From Colocasia esculenta (taxonomy: Eukaryota; Streptophyta; Magnoliopsida; Alismatales; Araceae), in the NCBI GenBank assembly GCA_014218235.1, contig CM024760.1, positions 66,714,961 through 66,778,960 on the forward strand: a DNA stretch of 64,000 bases, written 5' to 3'. Of this stretch, positions 59,314 through 64,000 are shown piece by piece. Within the stretch, counting starts at the first letter, position 1. Each line of letters begins with the position of its first letter. The position numbers and the translations under genes were made by a program. The notes under the pieces were generated by a model. That model did not search any database. It was not told the origin of the DNA and saw only the letters and a list, made by a program, of their open reading frames with translations.

Positions 59314-60730
59314 GGGTCTGCTTGTTTTAACACAAAATTTCATGTCCGAAATTTTTTTCAGAAAAACCTCATACAGGTACTATTGAAAAGTTAATTTATG
59401 AAAATTTTTACATACAATTAAAAATTTTGATATCATTGACGAAATTCTGAAAACTATTTTTCTGGATTTCTATTTTATGTAGTTTTTTATAAGTGTCACT
59501 ACAATGTCCGATGTTCGGCGTCTGGCGGTTGACGTCTAGCGATCTACTTTCGGCGGTCAACGTCCGGTGTTCGGTGTCTGGTACCCAGTAACCTGACGTC
59601 CAGTGACCTAGCGCCCAGTGACTCGACATCCAACGACCTAGCGATTGGCAGCTGGCGCCCGGCCCTCGGTGACCGCCGACAGGCGCCCCGACACCTAACA
59701 ACCGACGCCCGACGACCGGCATCCGGCGACCCGACGTTGACACCGACTACTTGTGTCCGGCCACCAGGCGACCCGGCGCTAGGTGATCAACACCAGACGT
59801 TCAACGCTCATCACTCGGAGACCAACGCCTAACGACCAGGTGTCTGGTGGCCGGTGCCTAGCGACACGGCGTCCGGCTCCCACGACTTGGCACACGATGT
59901 CAGGCGCCCAGTGCTAGGCAACCGACACCCAGTGACTTTGCGCCCGACGGCCGGCGGCCCGATGTCTGGCGCCCGATGACCTGGCACCTGGCGCCCGTCA
60001 CCTGTCGCCTGGCACCGGTCTCCCGACACCGGTCCCCGGCTGGGCGATCGGCGATCTGCGACCGGCTCCTGATGACTAGGCAGCTGGAGCCCGGCGACCG
60101 TCGCCTGGCAACCCTGTGCCCCGTACCCGACGTCGGCATCCGACGACCCGACGACTGACACCCGACGACCCGTCGTCCGGCGCCTGGCGACCCGACGACC
60201 CGACGCCCAGCAATCCGACGTTCGCGCCAGGCGACCCCATTCGGAGCTCGACGACCCGGCGTCTGGAGCCCGGCGACCAGGCAACCCGTGTCCAACGACT
60301 GGCGTTTGGTGACCGGCGACCCGACATCCGCGACCGGCACCCTGCGACCTTTCACCCGACGACCGGCACTCGACGACCGGAGCTGGGAGACTAGCGCCTG
60401 ACGACAGTTGCCCAACGCCCGACGCCCGACTACCTAGCGTCTGACAACCCGACGTCCAACACCCGGCGATCCAGCGCCTGACGCTGGGTGCCGGAAGCTG
60501 GATGATTGGGCGTTCGACATACGAATGTACTTTTTATTTTAAAATTTTATTTATTTTTAAAAAAATATTTCTAATAAATATTTTACTTGGAAATAAACAT
60601 CAGAAAATCTTTTCAATAAAAATATTTACGTGAGTACTAAATGGATAATTATATTTTTATTTTTTTGTAAAAATAAATCCTTGTAAAAATTTGTCTTTAC
60701 AAATCTATTTTACAAACAACCAAACAGACT
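59314..60730. mobile_element. Second copy of the Harbinger-like element with GC-rich minisatellite (59507-60520)
   Basis: TTA at 59311-59313 and 60731-60733. The minisatellite core differs from copy 1 by many one- or few-base indels, more than anywhere else in the duplication. Confidence 0.45.
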
Positions 60731-61114
60731 TTAAATGTAAAAAAGGGTAGGCAGAAACGTCCCTCGTGTGTCTATTTGCAAAGAACACACAGAGAAAATA
60801 TATAGTAGTAGGAGACTTATATTTAAGTTGTAAGTGGACTCCTAAATTTTATATTAAATTTATAAATATTTAAATTAGATTAATAAAATAATATCATGAT
60901 ATATTGATTTCTTCGATAGACTAATAGAAGAATACTATGCTTCTATAATAAATATTTCTCAAACATGAATGGTTCTACATTCTTCGCACGATGTGCATGG
61001 GCCACGTGTTCTTGTCTGACAACAAATAAATACTATTTTTAAATACTTATTTTATTTTATTTATGTATTTGTCCCTATACATCTAGTACTTTTACCGCTT
61101 TTTTTTTGGACAGA

Positions 61115-61115
<1 letters not shown>

Positions 61116-61167
<52 letters not shown>
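61116..61167. repeat. (AT)n microsatellite, second copy
   Basis: Counterpart of 16905-16955. Confidence 0.9.
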
Positions 61168-61171
<4 letters not shown>

Positions 61172-61217
61172 GATTGGGGTATGTCAGCAGAAGTTGGAAG
61201 GGGAATATTCCTCTCCC

Positions 61218-64000
61218 CATGGATGGCAAAATCGGTCGGGTCGGGGTCGGGCGGGCGGGTCGGGTCGGGGTCGGCGCCCGCGACCCAAGTTGGCGCGAGA
61301 AGTGGCCGGGATCTGCGGATTCTCGGTTGTCGGGCCGGATCCGCCGGGGTCGGGCGACTCCGCGACCCGACTACCCCGACCCGCCCGACCCCGCGGATCC
61401 CCCTTTAAGGAGGGATCCCGTCCTGGGACTGCACTCTGTCTGCGCAGTCCCCCGCACCTCCCTTCCCAGCCCCCTACCCCCCCCTCCCCTGCCGGAGCGC
61501 CTCCCTCGCCGCCGCCAGAGCTCCGGGAGGCTCGCCGTCGGCCGCGCCGCCACCCCGGCGCCACTGCAAGCAGCCGCCGGCGCCCTTCCTCTCTCTCTGT
61601 TCTCTTCTCTCTCTTATGTGAGGTGAGATTTTTTATTTTTTAAAAAAAAATCTGAAAAAATAGGAAATGGTAAATAGGCTATAGATCTGTAGATCTATAG
61701 CATATTTAACATGTTTATGACTTCATTCTCTTAAATCTCCAATTTAGCCCTAATTAGGGTATAAAAATTAGGGATTTGTGTCATGAATGAAATTAATGTG
61801 CAATTGAGTGATTAATAGAACTATTTTAGTTGATTAGAGTTTGTTGGTAGACTTAATTGCATTACATTAACTGTTTTCCCTGAAAATCCCCAATGACCCT
61901 AATTAGGGTTTAAAATTTAGGGATTTTAGGTCCTTAATGTAATTATTATGTAATTGAGTGTCCAATATAGTTATTTTACTTGATTAGAGTTTTGTATGAA
62001 CATTGCATGATCTGTTTTTTTTTAATTCTCAACTTAAACCTTAATTAGGGGTTTAAAAAATAAATTGTAGGTCATTAATATAATAAATGTGTAATTGAGT
62101 GTTCAATGTGGTCATTTGAGTTGATTAGAGTTTTGTATGTACAATATTTATAGTCTATGATATTTTTTTCCATAAATTCTCAAATTAAACCCTAAATAGG
62201 GTTTAAAAATTAGGGATTATGTGTAATTAACGTGCAATTTAATTGCATTCTTACACAGGAATATGGCACATCATGAACATGAAGAGCAAGAGGTGGAGCA
62301 GGCCATTGATCCTGGTTGGGCTCATGGTACTCTCCTTGATGCATCTAAGAGAAAAGTGAAATGTAATTGGTGTAGAAAGGAGATGTTTGGAGGCATTTAT
62401 CGCCTTAAACAACATCTTGCTGGGATTGCTGGGAATGTTTCAAAATGTCCGAATTGTCCAATGGAAGTGAGAAATGAAAAATAGCATATCTGAAGGGGAA
62501 GAAAGCAGAAAAAATATTGACAACTCAGCAGCAACAAGAACTTCAAGATGAGCTTTCTGGGAGACAGATTCGTAGAGATTATGATCTACCAATTCCTGTG
62601 GATGATGATGATGATGATGATGATGATCCTGATCCTGAGTTTACTACAGCGGCACGTGCTAGTCGCCGTTCTTATGCGGAGGAAGATGAGAGACGAAGGG
62701 GTTTAGGCACATCAGGTGCACATGTGTCTAGAGATGACTCTAGGACATCTCTTCCTAGGAGTACACAGGGTCCTATGGATGCATATTTGTATAGATCAAT
62801 GTCTGTAAAACAACCAGGAATCAAGTAGGCATTGAAAGGAGTGAAATCCACTGCAAAGGCAGCGAAGGGTGCAATCAAAGGCATTGTCAAATGGTTTTTA
62901 CATGCAGGTGTCCCAGCACATACGGCAGAGAGCCCATATTTTCAGAGTATGTTGGATGCAATGCGGAAGCTGGGCCTGGTATTAAGGCTCCTACAAGGAA
63001 GTATATTTATGATGCTGGGCTTGATGATGAATATGAGGAGTTGAAAACATGGGTGAGTAGCTTCAAAAATATTTGGAAAGAACGTGGTTGCACCATTATG
63101 TGTGATGGTTGGACAGGGACCACAAGAAAATCCATGATAAATTTTCTTGTGTATTGCTGCGAAGGGTCTATTTTCTTTAAATCTGTTGATGCATCTAATA
63201 AAATCAAGAATGCAGAATATTTGTTTAAACTTATGGATGCATTTGTGGAGGAAGTGGGTGAAGAGCACGTTGTACAGGTTGTGACTGATAATGAACCGAG
63301 CTACAAGGCTGCGGGTAGGTTGTTAATGGAAAAGACACCATCTCTATTGGGTTCCATGTGCAGCATATTGCATTGATTTAATGATGGAGGACATAGGCAA
63401 AGATTCTCATATTCATGGTATCATTGATGATGCTCAGATGATAACTTCCTTTATTTATAATCACAACAGGATTTTGAATATGATGAGGAAGTACACAGAT
63501 GGGAGAGATCTCCTTCGTGCTGGTCCCACCAGATTTGCATCCAATTTTATTTCTTTGGAGAGCCTAATGAAATATAGGCATCAATTGGCCCAATTATTAA
63601 TTCTGCAGAATTTTTGCAGCATGTAGACACTCTACGGCCTGATAGTAAAGATGTTGCACTCATGGTCCAAGACTTGATTAGCAATGCACGGTTTTGGGAG
63701 AAAGTTTCCTACTACCTCAAAGTAATAGAGCCTTTGGTACTTATCCTTAGAATGGTTGATGGTGACGACAAAAATGATATGGGATATTTGTACGAGGCAA
63801 TGGACAAGGCAAAGGAAAAGTTGAGGGAAAGGAATCCTAAAGCATACAGAAAATGGTGGGCCATCATAGACAAGCGATGGGAGATGACTCTCCACCATGA
63901 TCTTCATGCAGCAGGTAATTTATTTATTGTAATTACTTGCTGAATTATTTTATGATACCAAACTTAAACCTCTTTTATCATATGCAGGGTATTTTTTCAA
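61218..64000 (+). mobile_element. Second copy of the hAT transposon, 5' 2.78 kb, cut by the window end
   Basis: The same TSD CCTCTCCC (61210-61217) and TIR CATGGATGGCA at 61218. Identical TSD in both copies means the transposon was present before the duplication (or the two are alleles). One GGGGTC unit is missing in the subterminal repeats relative to copy 1. Confidence 0.92.
62263..64000 (+). pseudogene. hAT transposase, second copy, N-terminal two thirds
   Basis: BED finger 62263-62484, linker 62517-62828, DUF659/catalytic core 62872-63376, RNase H-like continuation 63381-63943, then the start of an intron (GTAATTTATT at 63915). It shares with copy 1 the frame change after the BED finger, the TAG at 62826-62828 and the shift before 63381. 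It differs at three places: it has AAA after ATG near 63569, lacks one AATT unit base near 63596, and has an extra A near 63829. The last keeps RNPKAYRKWWAIIDKRWEMT in frame, which copy 1 has lost. Confidence 0.85.

Larger units (their letters stand above)
53551..64000. repeat. Second copy of 9321-19783 (about 10.45 kb)
   Basis: Same order, orientation and near-identical sequence from the middle of the MITE (9321 = 53551) to inside the hAT transposase intron (19783 = 64000). Net length difference is only 13 bp over the whole span. It starts exactly at the gap and runs off the window. Confidence 0.97.

Overview
This window is plant nuclear DNA made almost entirely of nested transposable elements. 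It holds one recognisable single-copy gene fragment, present twice. Plant origin is indicated by chromodomain-carrying Ty3/gypsy elements primed by initiator-Met tRNA, a Tat-type gypsy element with a second RNase H, Copia-type solo LTRs, a BED/DUF659/hATC hAT transposon, and a nuclear trigger-factor gene with a chloroplast transit peptide. The GC-rich first exon of that gene hints at a monocot; this is an inference only.

Layout. 1-8971: Tat-type gypsy element A on the minus strand, with tandem repeats and hairpins in its 3' UTR, integrase, second RNase H, a deleted reverse transcriptase, a nearly open gag, the PBS and a 5' LTR. 9045-12024: a foldback element with a hAT-type MITE nested in one arm, then three 5' exons of a trigger-factor-like (TIG) gene on the minus strand. 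12962-16516: tandem-repeat-bearing elements, one with a GC-rich 15-bp minisatellite core. 17006-21855: a hAT transposon with perfect 11-bp TIRs and an 8-bp TSD. 22323-22654: a (CT)n tract and a short ORF cut by a retrotransposon LTR.

22655-53450 is a nested gypsy stack. Chromovirus B (minus) is interrupted by a Copia solo LTR (27004-28823) and by chromovirus E (minus, 29965 to beyond 53450). E is interrupted by chromovirus C (plus, 32326-42846, both LTRs present), by a 3.1-kb solo LTR (44242-47328) and by a 637-bp Copia solo LTR (48224-48860). The three solo LTRs have exact 5-bp target duplications. Next to the gap, E carries a local tandem duplication of its gag/PBS/LTR.

53451-53550 is a run of exactly 100 N. 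53551-64000 is a near-identical second copy of 9321-19783, either a real 44-kb-spaced duplication or an uncollapsed haplotype. Differences between the copies, and between the two LTRs of C, are mostly one-base indels, so many apparent frameshifts may be assembly errors.

The most unusual signal is that every LTR family here carries its own array of short hairpins with family-specific stems. The clearest case is four 17-nt hairpins (7-bp stem, identical 3-nt loop, changing but fully paired stems) at 8173-8260 in the LTR of element A.
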